A program made the translations under genes and the position numbers. This document shows positions 63,582-64,000 of a stretch of 64,000 nt of DNA, in pieces. Position 1 is the stretch's first letter. Each line of letters begins with the position of its first letter. This stretch comes from Botryobacter ruber (lineage in GTDB: Bacteria > Bacteroidota > Bacteroidia > Cytophagales > Hymenobacteraceae): positions 456,488-520,487 of the forward strand of contig NZ_QCZK02000024.1 of assembly GCF_003347595.2 (NCBI RefSeq). The letters are read 5' to 3'. The notes under the pieces were generated by a model. That model searched no databases and was not told where the DNA came from. It worked only from the letters and a program-made list of their open reading frames with translations.

Positions 63582-63620
63582 AAAAGCCGCTGCAACTAAA
63601 AAGTGCAGCGGCTTTTTTTT
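63582..63620 (+). terminator. Terminator of the SNF2 gene
   Basis: Stem AAAAGCCGCTGCA with TGCAGCGGCTTTT, a 9-nt loop and a run of eight T. Confidence 0.85.
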
Positions 63621-64000
63621 GCTCTTTTGGAGGAGCAGCGGCTGTGGTGGCAGCTGCTGCAAACTTTTTTCTGTGGTGCGGCTTGTAAAAAGCTAACTGC
63701 ACCTGCCACCATTCCCTTTGCTGCTGCCTGTGGTTGCCGGTTTAGCAGCTTTGAGCTCACTGAACCCAAAACCTTCCTCATCCTTCCCTTCCTCCACCAG
63801 AGAAACAAATTTAAACATGCGGCTAATGAGTGTAACTATTGGGTGTTAGTTAATAATATATAGAAAACGTTATATTATAAATTTTGATTAAAATTTATGA
63901 TTGTTTAAATAATCATAAAAAAATAATATAGCAACACCGTAATTGTGTATAATAATATAAAGAATTTTACTTTATGAGTTTATAATATTTTGAATAAATA
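63621..64000. other. Repeat and A+T-rich right end
   Basis: No gene. A plus-orientation family A copy (63632-63663) and a minus-orientation copy (63698-63726) form an inverted pair. From about 63830 the DNA is very A+T-rich, with a small hairpin (TTATGATT, 8-nt loop, AATCATAA, 63895-63918). This probably precedes a gene beyond the right edge. Confidence 0.6.
63632..63726. repeat. Family A repeats as an inverted pair
   Basis: Two copies, GCAGCGGCTGTGGTGGCAG and its minus-orientation partner with TGCACCTGCCACC, separated by about 35 nt. The second is more divergent (ATTCCCTTTG in place of CAGCC). Confidence 0.7.

Noticed and set aside
1..64000. tRNA, rRNA or riboswitch
   Set aside because: No T-psi-C-like GGTTCRA context with a plausible cloverleaf was found in the gaps; family B hairpins do not fit any riboswitch I know.

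Overview
The window is chromosomal DNA of a Bacteroidota bacterium, most likely order Cytophagales and perhaps a Pontibacter-like member of Hymenobacteraceae (the family is inference from memory). The sequence shows a GldJ-type lipoprotein, a PorP/SprF-family outer-membrane protein, secreted proteins with type IX C-terminal sorting domains, a DUF4175 protein, almost no Shine-Dalgarno sequences, and several TAnnTTTG-type -7 boxes preceded by TTG at 20-21 nt. G+C looks close to 50% in housekeeping genes and falls sharply in a few intergenic stretches. I found no rRNA, tRNA, CRISPR array, transposase, integrase or prophage gene.

Layout. 1-1275 is gene-free and repeat-rich, with two DnaA-box-like sites at its left edge. 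1276-10003 is a minus-strand run: DUF4175 membrane protein, RsbW-like ATPase, ybeY, mnmG, a methyltransferase and an Ig-like lipoprotein. A perfect 16-bp parS-type ParB site lies at the 5' end of mnmG. 10148-16066 holds xth, small conserved genes, comF, a DUF4265 protein, gldJ and a PorP/SprF gene. 16179-20176 has a large AsmA protein and a DUF4382 lipoprotein. 20563-24965 is a minus-strand set of DinB, diacylglycerol kinase, two msrB genes, fumC and a membrane protein. 25597-32524 carries a CHASE/PAS histidine kinase, two tandem paralogous outer-membrane proteins and radA. 32730-37661 has a TlpA-like thioredoxin protein, a baeRF (eRF1-like) protein, a radical SAM/SPASM enzyme and an MscS channel. 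37732-42780 is minus-strand: small proteins, an inositol-phosphatase-like enzyme, lnt, rsmI and a pterin dehydratase. 43291-44897 is a probable stress operon (SDR plus two disordered proteins), followed by a phosphatase. 46378-53007 is an A+T-rich segment with three secreted proteins. 53413-63559 holds glyA-tatC-rpiB, a polytopic membrane protein, rbfA, a methyltransferase, a LolC/E-type permease and a SNF2 helicase.

The most striking non-coding signal is a set of dispersed intergenic repeats. A core of about 30 nt (family A, about 19 copies) often occurs as inverted pairs. A composite of about 290-430 bp (family B) combines purine/pyrimidine word tracts, two hairpins and an A core. It fills most large gaps between genes and in two places supplies the last codons of the adjacent gene. 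Two further palindromic, MITE/REP-like elements occur once each.

Functionally the region mixes translation quality genes (mnmG, ybeY, rbfA, rsmI, baeRF), envelope biogenesis (lnt, LolC/E-type, AsmA, tatC, T9SS-linked proteins), DNA repair (xth, radA, SNF2) and stress protection (msrB pair, SDR operon). Two parS-like sites and the DnaA boxes suggest an origin-proximal position; that is an inference.
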